This document shows positions 1-11,344 of a stretch of 64,000 nucleotides of DNA, in pieces. Position numbers and translations under genes: made by a program. The stretch is taken from positions 53,197,001-53,261,000 of the forward strand of contig NC_088916.1 in the NCBI RefSeq assembly GCF_963576675.1, in the 5' to 3' direction. Source of the stretch: Euphorbia lathyris (taxonomy: Eukaryota; Streptophyta; Magnoliopsida; Malpighiales; Euphorbiaceae). How positions within the stretch are numbered: the first letter of the stretch is position 1; each line of letters starts with the position of its first letter. A model generated the notes under the pieces. It saw nothing but the letters and a program-made list of their open reading frames with translations, did not search any database and was not told the origin of the DNA.

Positions 1-55
1 CATCGGCGTGGTCGTTGTTGTTACCAACGCCGGAAGGATTTTGGGTTTTCGCCAT
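1..55 (-). CDS. Start of the third (post-pol) ORF of element A, cut by the window edge
   Basis: An ATG at 55-53 on the minus strand opens a frame that stays open to base 1 (18 codons). It begins Met-Ala-Lys, as the third ORF of element B does, and lies about 500 bp downstream of pol, the same place as the long ORFs in elements B and C. Only the N-terminal tip is visible, so it is assigned by position and by its first residues. It is not known whether the rest is intact. Confidence 0.6.
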   Translation of the reverse strand, partial: MAKTQNPSGVGNNNDHAD

Positions 56-557
56 TGTTATGAACTTTTTGAGAGGATTTTGAGGTTGAGAGAGATGGAT
101 TCGAATGCCAAGGGTTTTCACGTGTAAAGAATGATAAGTGGGAAAGCTTCCACTTTATAGAGGTGCTAATGAATCTTAAACCTTGAACTAGCCGTTTTAC
201 CCTCGAGATTATCAACCGACAGGGATTCTGTCATTTATGACACGTTCGGTGCATGGGATTTCTCATTATTGCTTACGTTATCCTAGGTGGCCATTAATGC
301 GTGTGCCAGCATTTAATGTTTTAAATGTGATTTACTCAGCATAGAGAATGTCAAACGTTTGTGATTTCTGAGTAGTCAGTTTTACGTAGGATAGTTGTGG
401 ATTTTAGTAACTCAGCTTAGGGAGAATCACTCAGCATGTGTGTCTACTCAGCTTAGGGTGATTTCATGTCATTCTTAACTCAGCATGCAACAGTTACTAA
501 ATTTTCACAAATCACTCAGCATGGCAATCACTCAACATTCAATTTAGCACATAGAAT
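56..557 (-). other. Pol to third-ORF spacer of element A with recurrent ACTCAGC motifs
   Basis: No coding signal is visible here. On the plus strand the octamer-like motif ACTCAGC(A/T)T recurs about every 20-60 bases between roughly 335 and 540 (six clear copies plus a variant ACTCAACAT). The equivalent spacers of elements B and C have the same kind of motif. The function is unknown. Confidence 0.6.
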
Positions 558-3500
558 TCATTGTAAAGGATTAGACATACCGATAGCTTCCCTTAGTATG
601 TTGAATTGCTCCCGAGCCAAGGGCTTCGTAAAGATATCCGCAAGCTGTTCATTTGTTGAAACGTAAGTCAGCTTGATCTCATTTTTTAGTACATGATCTC
701 TGATGAAGTGATGTCTTATGCTGACATGCTTCATCATGCTGTGTTGGATTGGATTCTTAGATAAGTCAATGGCACTCTTGCTGTCACATTTGACTTCTAT
801 TGTTTCTGTTTTGACGCCATAATCCTCAAGCTGTTGCTTAATCCATAGGACTTGAGCCACACAGCTTCCAGCAGCAACGTACTCAGCTTCAGTTGTAGAT
901 AAGGCTACTAATGACTGCTTTTTACTAAACCATGAAACTAGACAGCTTCCAAGGAATTGACATCCTCCTGAAGTGCTTTTTCGTTCTAGCTTATCTCGTC
1001 CATAGTCAGCATCAGTATATCCAATCAGTGTGAAGTCACTTGTATTTGGATACCATAAACCTGCATTAACTGAGCTCTGCAAATATCTGAAAATTCTTTT
1101 TACAGCAATTAAGTGAGATTCCCTGAGATCAGCTTGATATCTTGCGCAATAACATACTGAGTACTGAATATCAGGTCTACTGGCAGTAAGATAAAGTAGA
1201 GAGCCTATCATACCTCGATACAACCTGCTATCTACAGACTTACCTTTTTCGTCAGCACAAAGGACCGTGTCAGTACCCATCGGGGTTGATATGGGCTTAC
1301 ATTCTTCCATATCAAATTTCTTTAACATTTCTTTGGCGTACTTAGACTGAATTATGAAGATTCCATTCTTACCTTGCTTGATTTGAAGTCCAAGGAAGAA
1401 GTTGAGTTCGCCCATCATAGACATTTCGAACTCAGTTTGCATCTGTTTGCTAAACTCTTTACACATAGAATCGTCAGTAGCACCAAAAATTATGTCATCT
1501 ACGTAAATTTATGCAAGTAGGGTATGTTTACCCTTTTTCTTAATGAACAAGGTTGTGTCAGCTTTGCCTCTGACATGATTCCTGGTCAGCAGGAAGTTGG
1601 TCAACCTCTCATACCAAGCTCTTGGAGCTTGCTTTAGGCCGTATAAGGCCTTTTTTAGTTTATAAACGTGGTTTGGAAATTTTGGATCTTCAAATCCAGG
1701 AGGCTGACTAACATATACCTCTTCGTTTATAAAGCCATTAAGAAATGCACTTTTAACATCCATTTGATATAGTTTGAAGTTCATGAAACTAGCATAGGCA
1801 CACAGTATTCGTATGGCTTCTAACCTAGCAACGGGTGCAAAAGTTTCACCGTAGTCAATGCCCTCTTGCTGACTATAGCCTTGGGCTACAAGTCGGGCTT
1901 TATTTCTGACTATATTGCCTTGCTCATCTAGTTTATTTCTAAAGACCCACTTAGTTCCTATGGTCTTTTGATTCCTAGGTTTAGGTACTAAATCTCATAC
2001 CTCATTTCTTGTGAATTGATCAAGCTCTTCTTACATAGCGTTGATCCAATATTCATCGTGCTCAGCATCAGTAGAATTCTTTGGCTCGTGTACTGAGACG
2101 AAGGCAACATTGCTGAGATACTTTCTAAGCTGATCTCTTGTCATCAGCTTGTTGTCAGCAGCATTAAGAATGGACTTCTCCGAGTGTCCTCTTGGAATTT
2201 TTATTTCTTTGGGTAATTTTGAGTTGGTTGGAACAGGTGTTTCTACAATCTCTGCAGGAGTAGAATGGTCAGCAAAGGTTATTTCAATTTCTTGCTTACC
2301 TTTGGTCAGCCCTTGTATTGATGGTTCAGAGGCTCCGTTTTGATCAGCGGAAGCTGAGCTTGGTTCATCTTTAATGAGCTGAGTTGACTTTCCTGCAGGG
2401 TCAGCTTCATCGAACTCAACATGGACAGACTCTTCTACAATCTGAGTTCGTTTATTATATACCCTATATGCTTTGCTGTTAGTTGAGTACCCTAAAAAGA
2501 TCGCTTCGTTAGCTTTGGAATCAAATTTGGCAAGATTATCTTTTGTGTTGAGTATAAAACACTTACACCCAAAGGCACGAAAGTAGCCAATGTTGGGCTT
2601 TCATCCTTTCCAAAGTTCATATGGGGTTTTCTTAAGAATAGGTCTAACTAAAGCCCTATTCAGAATGTAGCATGTTGTGTGGACAGCTTCACCCCAGAAA
2701 TACTTTGGAAGCCTATTTTCACTCAGCATAGTCCTAGCTATTTCGACAATTGTTCTGTTCTTTCTTTCAACAACCCCATTTTGTTGAGGTGTTCTAGGAG
2801 CGGAGAAATTGTGGCCAATACCACTGGTTTCACAGAATTCATCAAACTGTTGGTTTTTTAATTCTCCACCATTGTCACTTCTAATATGAGCTACTCTTAG
2901 GTCTTTGTCATTTTCTAGCTTTTTAATCAATGTGGTAAACATCTCAAATGTTTCATCCTTGCTACTCAGCAAGATGATCCAAGTGTACCGAGAGAAATCA
3001 TCTACAATAACTAAGGAAAATTTCTTACCACCCAAGCTGAGTGTCTGGATAGGTCCGAAAAGATCGAAGTGTAGTAATTCCAATGGTCTCTTGGTTGAGA
3101 CAGTATTTTTACTTTGAAATGACTTCTTAGTTTGTTTTCCTTGCTGACAAGCTTTACATAATTGATCTTTTTCAAATTTAAGTTTGGGTAATCCCTCAAC
3201 TAATTGCTTTCTAGCTAATTTGGCAAGAAGATCCATGCTTACATGACCAAGTCTTCTATGCCATAGCCAGGAGTTATCCTCTTTAGACACTAAGCATATA
3301 TTTTTAGAAAACTGTTTTTCTAAACTCAGCATGTATACATTGTCTACACGAGGGGCAGTTAAAATTAATTCGTTTGTTTTTCCCTCGAGTATTTGACACT
3401 TAGTATCATCAAATACAACCTTTCTGCTGCTTTTGCAAAGCTGAGCTACACTCAGTAGATTGTATTTTGAGACCTTTAACTAAGGAGACTGACTCAATAG

Positions 3501-3687
3501 ATGGGTTACCTCCGATAGTACCTGAGCCGATTATCTTACCCTTCTTATTGTCTCCAAAGCTTACACTTCCACCTCGTTTGAGCTCTAGTGTGATGAACTG
3601 AGTTTCATCACCAGTCATGTGCCTCGAGCATGCGCTGTCTATATACCACAGTTTTGATTTCTCCACGCATCTCAGGCTCACCTGCAT
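558..3687 (-). pseudogene. pol of copia element A: protease, integrase, RT, RNase H; inactivated
   Basis: Minus-strand pieces in order: protease with WYIDSACSRHMTG (about 3640); GAG-pre-integrase and integrase with the HHCC-type WHRRLGH...CKAC and the DDE-type residues in DLFGP, SDNGGE and PQQNGVVERKNR (3332-2601); RT with [15 protein letters not shown] and the YVDD catalytic box (about 1500); RNase H with DADYGRD and TEAEY, ending NPLQ-stop at 558. Breaks visible against elements B and C: an extra T in a T-run near 3463 shifts the frame; an Arg codon became TGA (2601-2603); Trp became TGA near 1993; Gln became TAA near 2032 and near 1510. The frame resumes after each stop, so these are point lesions in an otherwise collinear polyprotein. 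It could not make active enzymes. Confidence 0.92.
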
Positions 3688-3693
3688 TTTAGA

Positions 3694-5472
3694 CTATTCA
3701 TCTTTACATACCCAATTCTTTTTGGGTCCTCGTTTGTTAGCATAAACAGGTGCAAAGTCATATTTTAATTTGTGACGGCATACTTTGATAGTGTGGCCAC
3801 TTTTGCCACAGAAGTCACAATGAATTACCCTTTGAGGGTGGTCAGCATTATTGTGCTGGGCATGCCAACATACCTTTGTGGTATGTCCTCTTTTTCCGCA
3901 GAAGTCACATTGGACAGTCCGCTTATTGTACCAACACACTTCTCTTGTGTGTCCCTTTTTCTCACAACAGTCACACTGTATGAACTGTTTATGCTGACTA
4001 GTACCTGAGTACTCAGCATGGGGTTTAGTTTTATTTGAGCCTCTTATTTGGCTCTGTAAGGTAGTGACGTCCTTTCTCAATTTCTTTGAGTCTGATTGGA
4101 CCTCCGAGACAAACTTTTGCATAATTTCCATGTTGCTATGTAATGTTGAGTTGTCTTGGAGAAGATATCGGAGGTCACTCAGCTTGACCTCTTCAATCTC
4201 ATCACACCGCCTGCTGAGTGCCTTTACTTTCTTATTGCACTTTTTAGTTAGTGCATATAAATCACTCAGGGAATTTACCATCTCATTTCTAAGCAAAAGT
4301 AGGGATGTTACCTCATTGTTGTGTACCTCCTGGTCAGTTTCATCAGAGAGGTCAGCTTGCTCAGATTGAGAGTGATCAGCATCATCGGACATGAAGCATA
4401 TGTTCGCCGTTTCATTTGCATCAGCTTCGGATGATGTTGACTCATCACTGTCACTCCATGTTGCTACCATTGCTTTCTTGTTTCCCTTCTTATCTCTCTT
4501 GAGGTTTGGGCAGCTTGACTTGATGTGCCCAGTTTGGTGGCACTCAAAACATGTGACAGGCTTGGAGCTGTCCTTCTTGTATTTGTCACTGGACTCAGCT
4601 TTGTATCTGTCATTTTTTCTGAATGGCCTTCTGCTGTTCTTCTCATTATTCCTAAACAGCTTCTTCATTTTTCGTGTAAACATGGCCATCTCCTCATCGT
4701 CTGATGAGTCAGCTTCATTCGAGTCAGCTTTCATCACAAGTGATTTTTGTTTCTTGTCTTCTGACTTTTCTTTCTCTTTAGCTTCAAAGTTTTGCATTGA
4801 GATCTCATAAGTCAGCAGAGATCCGATCAGCTCGTCTTACTTGTATGTGGTCAGGTCCTGAGCTTCTTCTACAGCAGTTTTCTTAGCTTGCCAGCTCTTG
4901 GGTAAGCTTCTCAAGATTTTCTTTACTTGCTCTTCTTCAGTGAAGTTCTTGCCGAGTCTTTTCAGCTCATTTATAATATTAGTGAACCTAGCATTCATTC
5001 CAGAGATGTCCTCGTTGTCGTTCATTTCGAACAGCTCGTACAATCTCATATGTTGGTTCACTTTTGACTCTTTGACCTTACTTGTGCCTTCATAGGTCAC
5101 CTCGAGCTTTTTCCATATCTCCTGTGCTGACTCGCAACCTAATATTTTATTCTATTCTGCAGCATCTAGAGCACAATGAAGCATATTGATAGCCGAAGCA
5201 TTGTTTTGAAGTTTTCTGAGGTCATCTTCTGACCACTCAGTTTCACTCTTAACAACTTTCTCATTGTCAACAGTTTTATATGGCACGTATGGGCCTTGAA
5301 CTATTGCAAGCCATGCACTCATGTTTGTGGCTTGAATAAAGTTGTTCATCCTATTCTTCCAGAATGTATAGTTGGATCCAAAGAATAGGGGAGGCCTACT
5401 AATAGATAATCCCTTAGGGAGTATCTGTGTTGTTTGGTTCCCGGGAAGGAAACGAGTGCTGTTCTCAGCCAT
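3694..5472 (-). pseudogene. gag of copia element A with four CCHC zinc knuckles; two premature stops
   Basis: The start is the ATG at 5472, about 50 bases inside the primer binding site. The N-terminal part (FFGSNYTFWKNRM, then LYELFEMNDNEDISGMNARF) is a retroviral-like copia gag (UBN2 type). A highly charged section follows, then CX2CX4HX4C knuckles: CFECHQTGHIKSSC near 4550 and three more close together between about 3990 and 3770 (CDCCEKKGHTREVC and two CDFCGK variants). Compared with element B, a Tyr codon has become TAG near 5152 and another has become TAA near 4837, splitting it into three pieces. The final TAG is followed two codons later by the pol ATG in the same frame. Four knuckles is more than the one or two usual in copia gags. 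Confidence 0.9.
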
Positions 5473-5519
5473 TTATGGGGATCCGCTCAAGATAGTTATA
5501 TCTTTGAGTAGTGAGCTTA

Positions 5520-5532
5520 GGCTCTGATACCA
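5520..5532 (-). promoter_or_regulatory. Primer binding site, initiator Met tRNA type (element A)
   Basis: The minus strand reads TGGTATCAGAGCC, complementary to the 3' end of plant tRNA-iMet. It lies two bases inside the LTR end at 5535. The same 13-mer follows the LTR of element B. Confidence 0.92.
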
Positions 5533-5534
5533 CT

Positions 5535-5822
5535 TGTTGGTCCTGTGTGATTAGTTCCAAGGGGGGGTTAGGAACTAATACAACTTTTTCGCTAATTAAT
5601 CTTGCTGACTTAATTATTTTGGTGAGTTTATTAACTCAGCTTTGGTCAGCTTGGCCGAACTTAATGTAAGACAGCTTTAGTCAGTTGCTGACTAAGACTG
5701 TTTTACTTTAGAGTTGGGAATTAACATTTATGTGGTCAGCTTCCAACTCAGCACTCCAATTTACTCAGTGTCAGCTTCTAACAGTTTATATGCTGAGTAA
5801 ATATTACAAGCAACACAAGCAC

Positions 5823-5869
<47 letters not shown>

Positions 5870-7043
5870 AGTTAGAAATTACTCAGTATCACTTATCCTG
5901 GTTCGGCCTCTCTGCCTACGTCCAGTCCCCAGAATCCTCCGGGCTTTCAGAATCCAATATTGAGCTCTTTAAAGGTAGAGCACAAACCGATTACAGGCAG
6001 TTGAATATGCAAGAGTACTTTCCTCTATTCATCTACTCAACTCCTACTAAATGCTACAACCCAGCACTTAGATTTCTCTACCACTAAGTGCTAAATAACA
6101 AGTACTCAGCACGTACACTCTCAATATTACAATTGATCACACACTTGTTCCTTTTAAGATAAAGAACACTTTAGATGATTACAAACAATCAATCTAGCAT
6201 TTACACAAAGAATAGAAGATTGGTGTAAGCTTTCTCTTTTTTTTTGAGTGCTTTGAATTTGTATCTTTCTCACTTGTAATTTTCTGTAAATCGGCTATTT
6301 TCCAAATGAAATCCTTGTCCTTTTTATAGTTGAAATGTGAGGGACAAATCATTTGAATTTGATTTGTCCGTTGAGTCCAAAACGACTCTTTTGGGGGGAC
6401 AAACTTCTGGTCAGCTTCAGATGTGCAGGCCAATCCTGTCTTCTGAATTCTTCAGACGTCAGATTTGTCTTTTTCCTGCAGACTTTGTTTTCTTGCGGCA
6501 GTTGTCTTTTAGCAATGAACAGTTGACCCATGCATCTTGGAATTTGGCTTTTGCATAATTCAAAGCCACTATTATTGGTCCAGACAGTTGTCTAATTTGT
6601 CTTTTAGCTAACGGATCATTCATGCTATCTTTTTTATCACTTAGCTTTACTCTGATAGAAACTATCATTGTTTGCTTGCCAAACTTCATGCTGAGTCTTC
6701 TTTCACTCAGCTTCCTAGGTCAGCTTCGTTCTACAAGACTTTGTTCTGAAGCAGAGTTCTCTTCTTTGATGCTGAGTTCCAATCTCCACTCAGCTTTATC
6801 TTCGTACGTTTCTCTTGAAGATTATTTTCCTTCTGTGATGCTGAGTTGTGTTTTACTTCAACTTGTGCAGTATCATGCTGTCTTTTATCCTGTCTTTCTT
6901 TTTGATATATATATTTAAACTCAACATTGAACAAACTGATTAGTACAATTAAATCAAAGCACTTAACTTTAATTGTCTCTTAATCATGGATTAAACTTAA
7001 ATGATTTTGTCAAATCAAAATCTTATGGAAAGGTGTTTCAACA
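5535..7043 (-). repeat. 5' LTR of element A (1509 bp)
   Basis: On the minus strand it starts TGTTGAAACACC at 7043 and ends CCAACA at 5535, giving 5-bp inverted ends TGTTG/CAACA. The start matches the LTR starts of elements B (40695) and C (57026). A likely TATA box (TATAAAAA, minus strand) is at 6321-6328. An (AT)n run at 5825-5868 lengthens it compared with the LTR of C. The right flank is ATTCT; the partner duplication is outside the window. Confidence 0.93.
5825..5868. repeat. (AT)n microsatellite inside LTR of element A
   Basis: About 22 TA/AT dinucleotides in a row. It is absent at the corresponding place in the LTR of element C, so it expanded after the copies separated. Confidence 0.95.
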
Positions 7044-8235
7044 ATTCTAAATTAGCTCTTTCAAATTTATCAATTCAATTTAGTTATGTTCTCCATGTTC
7101 CTAAAATAGTAAATAGTCTATTATCAGTCTCGTCCATAACATGCTCATATCCTATTAATGTTGAGTTTTTTGCTAATCATTTTGTTTTGAAGGATTTGGA
7201 GACAAAGAAGGAGATAAATCGTGGAACGAATAGGAATGATCTTTACACTATGTATATTCTGCCATCGTTGCCCCCATTGAGTCTAAGTTTTTAATGTTTT
7301 CTTTTGTGGCATGCTCAATTATACCATGCCAATTTACCTGTTATTAAGAGAACACTATCTATGAATAAAATTTCATTTAATGATAATAAAAGAGTTCTTT
7401 ATGTGCTTCATGTTGTGCTGGTAAGACACATCGTTTTTCTTTTTCTAAATCTAATTTTATTGCTTTTGATCCTTTGAATTTAATTTGTTCTGATGTATGG
7501 GGGTCACATCTATTACTTCTCATGATAATTTTTATTTTTGTGTTCTACTCTATGATTACTACAACAAGTTCTCTTAGTTGTTCTTTGCGTAGTATAAATC
7601 TGAAGTATTAAGTGTTTTTTTTATCAAGTTTAGAACACTTGTGGAGAAATATTGTAATATGCCAATTAAGACTTTTTATTCTGATTTGGAGGAGGGTGAA
7701 TTTCAAGCTTTAGCCGAATACTTGCCTTTAAATGGGATTGATCATCGAGTGTCATGTCCTTACATATCCAAACAAAATGGATGTGCTGAATGAAAACACC
7801 ATCATGTAGTTGAAATGGGTCTTTCCTTACTTCACCACGCCAAATTGCCCATTTTCTTTGAATGTGCTATGTATGTGAGTAATCAATTACCTGTACCGAC
7901 TATTGATTTTTGTTACTTCATAGGAAAAACTATTCGGCACGTCACTATTCGGCACGTCACATGACTATCACTTTTTTCGTCGATTTGGATGTTTATACTA
8001 TCATTCACTATGTTCGTATCAGTGGTTTTCACCTGGTCAGTGACTCACCAACTAGATCTAGAAGGTGTGATGATTTTAATAAGTTTAAATCTAATGGTAA
8101 TTGGCCAAATTTACTTGGTCACTCACTAGCCAGGTGAAAATTACTGATGTCCGTACAATTCGCATAAACTAAACTCTCATTCTAACAAGTACTTTTCTTG
8201 GATACATAAAGGTTATATATGTACTTAATTATAAT
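7044..8235 (+). pseudogene. Degenerate copia integrase-region remnant (different lineage from A)
   Basis: With frequent frame changes, the plus strand still reads as a copia polyprotein: FSYVLHVPKIVNSLLSVSS (pre-integrase start), a WHAQLYHANLP-like zinc segment near 7310, CSDVWG near 7490, a SDLEEGEF-like segment near 7685, PYISKQNGCAE near 7765 (integrase PxxxQNGxxE), and a FLGY..KGY motif near 8195. Many stops and indels make it long dead. Element A cuts its upstream end at 7043, and a small inverted-repeat insertion interrupts it at about 8010-8157. It is thus older than element A. Confidence 0.75.
8010..8157. repeat. Small imperfect inverted repeat (MITE-like) inside the copia remnant
   Basis: The left arm (about 8010-8047) and right arm (about 8117-8157) pair around the shared core TTTTCACCTGG, with a loop of about 70 bases. 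The arms are imperfect, and it separates two parts of the copia remnant. No clear target duplication was identified. Confidence 0.45.
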
Positions 8236-8416
8236 GTAACTTTATGGTTCTCTATAGACTATATATATATATATATATAACCCAATATTTTTGGGTACAC
8301 AATATTTTATTACAAACAAATCGCATTGTTTTATTTCTAAATTTTATTATACTTCTCTTTTACTTTATAGGAAAGTTTTTTTTTTTTAATATAGTTAAAG
8401 CAAATGATGAAAAGTT

Positions 8417-8828
8417 CTTATGGCTTCATTTTGCGAGACCAGTGGGTGTCAGCGGGCCATTTGAAGGGGTTTTTGATGCTTTCACATGTGAAGTTATGGC
8501 AATTCGTGAGGCTCTAAACTGGCTCAAACAGAAAAACTTTCGTATGGTTTATGTTCAATTTGATTGCCTGGCAGCTGTTCAGGCAATTCAGTCTTTGGAG
8601 GAGGATTTCTCGTATCGGGCGGGTTAATTGAAGATTGTAGGATATTTTTAAAAGAACTAGTAACTTGCTCTACTTCTTTTGTAAAGCGTTCAGCGAACAC
8701 GGTAGCTCATGCTCTTGCTAAAGCTGTCGGTTCTGAGTCTGTCCGGGGAGAGTGGGATTGTCCACCTCCATTTCTTGTTGATTTGTTAAACATTGATTCT
8801 TAATAAATAGTTTTAATTCAAAAAAAAA
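8417..8828 (+). mobile_element. 5'-truncated LINE: RNase H tail, poly(A), 15-bp target duplication
   Basis: The insert encodes an RNase H-like tail of plant non-LTR elements: EVMAIREALNWLKQ, VQFDCLAAVQAIQSL, then after a frame change FVKRSANTVAHALAKA, ending with a stop at about 8803 and nine A residues (8820-8828). AAATGATGAAAAGTT occurs at 8402-8416 and again at 8826-8840, a perfect 15-bp target-site duplication overlapping the poly(A) tail. Only the last 400 bp of a LINE were integrated, as is usual for target-primed reverse transcription. It was never a functional gene here. Confidence 0.88.
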
Positions 8829-8840
8829 TGATGAAAAGTT

Positions 8841-10050
8841 ACTTTCAAAAGTTTCCATCAAATTTTATATAATAATCTAGGACCACTACACTATTCAAAT
8901 ACAAGCAGAATCACAGCTGATGTTCATTCCATGAGTGGCTGAGGACTAGTGGATCCACAACCACACTAACATGATAATATTCACAATAGAAGTGTTCATT
9001 TATTTGCTTATTTGTTACTTTGTTAACGGATAGATATTAAGCAGATATGGTCCTTTCTTTTTGCAATTAGCTTATAATTTCCATTGATTTAAATGCTTGA
9101 ATTATCAATTAAAGATATCACTTAACAAATCTATAGTGTTTTTATTTAAATCAACAACTTTCATTAGGATGTACCGTTACTCCTCTAAAAGTTTTAGGAT
9201 CTATATAGGGTTCCTGGGTCTAGATAGCTGGAGGGGCACTTGTCCAGGATCCAAAAGAGAGGACTCAAAAATAACATTTTTTATAAAATAAATATAATAA
9301 TTAGGTCTCAAACCCAAAAATAATATATTTTATAAAATAAATATATAATAATTAGATCTCAAAAAATGCAACGACAATCAGCTTAGACTTAAACAATCGT
9401 AAATTACATTCACGACTCGAGGGAATGGGGCAAAAGAAATATTTTTAATAAAAAATATAAAAATTAGATTTCAAAAGATGCAACGACAATCATCTTAGTT
9501 TTAAACAATCTTAATACACATTCATAGCCCAAAATATGGATAGACCTAAAAGAAGCTTTCTTATAGAAAAAGCCCGTAAATAGAACTTATTAATGTATAA
9601 TGATTTTATATTTATAAACATCCGTAGACAATTTTTATATTAATGTTATGTTTAAGTAATTAAAGCAAAATCATTTCTATATGAAATTTGGCGTTTTTTA
9701 GAAAAAAATGTCATCATCTACTAGGTATTATTGACGAGGAAGTAAGAAAGCAACTAGTTCCCTCTCATTCATCGTCCAATTCGTAAGATATTTATTACAC
9801 ATTGCCCCACTCTAAGTCTGCTTCAGATGTATCCAGGTGGTCCTTTTTAAAAAAATAATAGCTTTCGAACTTTATGTCAATTTTGTTAATTTTTTAATAA
9901 AATAATAAAAAATAAAAAAAAAATATTTAAAACTATCTAATGTTATTTTTAAAAATATCAATGTTAATTTGTTAGCACATTTTTGTTATTAATATTATTT
10001 TGTCGATAAATTTTTATTTTTTAAGGATATTAATGTAACAAATTTTAAAA
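8841..10050. other. AT-rich intergenic DNA with direct repeats
   Basis: No gene is visible. Between about 9268 and 9535 two or three degenerate direct copies recur of a segment containing ATAATAATTAGATCTCAAAA followed by ATGCAACGACAATCA. The rest (9560-10050) is A/T runs without recognisable coding or element ends. Confidence 0.5.
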
Positions 10051-10177
10051 TATATACGTTTTTCTATTTTAAATATTTTATATTATTATTTTGGTTAATT
10101 TTAAAATAAATTCATGTCGTTACACTGTTTTGCAGATGGAAGATTGTGGTAATTTTTTTTTTATCAAAACAATGAAT

Positions 10178-11093
10178 GTAGGGGTGGGCACGGTTCGGTT
10201 AACTGGTCCATTAAGCAAAAAAAATTAACCGAATCGTTATCAACGGTTTTTTAACCATCCAAATCGAAACCAGTCCACATCAATCGGTTAACCATTAATT
10301 TTAGTTAGGTTTTTAATCAATTCTTATCAGTTAACCAAAAATCAATGGTTAACCATAATTTTTATCCAAACCTAAATTTTTAATAATATTAAATACATAT
10401 AATTTCAATATTAATTGTTTGTAAACAGATTTCTCTGTCATTTAGTTGTTTAGCCCTGAATAATATTATGTTTATGTATCATCTATGTTCCTCACTCTAA
10501 TACTAGCCCTGAATTTCTGTGTTCGATGATGAAATCAAATAAACTATAGATGGCTCAAATCATGTTAAATGAAAATAATCTCTCAAAGTATTTCTAGAAT
10601 AAGACTATAAACACAACTTGCTATAAAAAAAAAAACAGAAGGTATTGTTGACAATATTGAAAAACGGGTTGAAAAAACAAAGTGAAGATATTGTTCCTAA
10701 AAATGATAAAGTTAATAGGGGTATTTCCATTTACCCACCCCTAAGCAGTATTTAGGTTTTTTAAAAGTAAAGCGGTAGATTAATACTGTTAAAAAAAATA
10801 TATATGTTAATTTATGTTAAAGGTTTTTTTTTTAATCTTATAATATACTATATGATATATTAATTTTTTTTAAAATTTATATTTATTAAACGGTTCGGTT
10901 AACCGTTAACTGCGGTTTTTCAACACTCTAACCCGAAACCGAAACCGAAACCGGTACCTATCTATTTTTTTAACCATTAAGAAAACCACCGATGCAGTTA
11001 TCTGCTTTTTTCGGTTCGGATTATCGGTTTTCGGTTCGGATTATCGATTTTCGATTCGGTTACCGGTTTGATCGTTTTTTTTTCCACCCCTAC
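10178..11093. mobile_element. hAT-like non-autonomous element (GGTTCGGTT-rich)
   Basis: It is bounded by the inverted 10-mers GTAGGGGTGG (10178-10187) and CCACCCCTAC (11084-11093). GGGGTGGGCA-type ends are common on plant hAT non-autonomous elements. The interior has many CGGTT/AACCG repeats on both strands and no ORF. It starts exactly where the left arm of the surrounding inverted repeat stops. I could not find an 8-bp target duplication, so the class is tentative. Confidence 0.5.
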
Positions 11094-11344
11094 CTTATAT
11101 CACCCCCTCTTGGGTATAGGATTTGAGGGATAAGATGATTATCCCTCATCTGTCTCACTTTTCTATCTTCTAAACAAACACGGGATAACTTATCTCGTGT
11201 TTTTTTTATCCATATCTCACCTTCTATATCCCTTCTAACAAACACCCCGTAAAGATTAATCATATTTGTATTTTTGTAAATTATTTTTGTTTTTAATAAA
11301 CATAGTTTTATGTAAATACAAAATTATACTATCAAGATTAATTC

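Larger units (their letters stand above)
1..7043 (-). mobile_element. Ty1/copia LTR retrotransposon A (SIRE/Maximus-like), left end outside window
   Basis: Reading the minus strand from right to left: 5' LTR (7043-5535), tRNA-iMet primer site (5532-5520), gag (5472-3694), pol in copia order (3687-558), a 500-bp spacer, then the start of a third ORF (55 to beyond base 1). The order protease-integrase-reverse transcriptase-RNase H defines Ty1/copia, and a long ORF after pol is typical of the SIRE/Maximus lineage. Gag and pol carry many stops and a frameshift, so the copy is not autonomous. The right edge lies in an older copia remnant (7044 onward). The 3' LTR and the left target duplication lie outside the window. 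Lineage is inferred from architecture, not from a phylogeny. Confidence 0.93.

Noticed and set aside
3680..3700. Programmed readthrough signal at the gag TAG of element A
   Set aside because: The bases after the stop do not match the CARYYA context, and element B has the two genes in different frames.
5730..5963. ORF spanning the (AT)n run in the LTR of element A
   Set aside because: It is an artefact of the dinucleotide repeat (YIYIYI) within an LTR.
7001..7294. An independent gene right of element A
   Set aside because: Its sequence is a copia pre-integrase remnant, and its first bases belong to the LTR.
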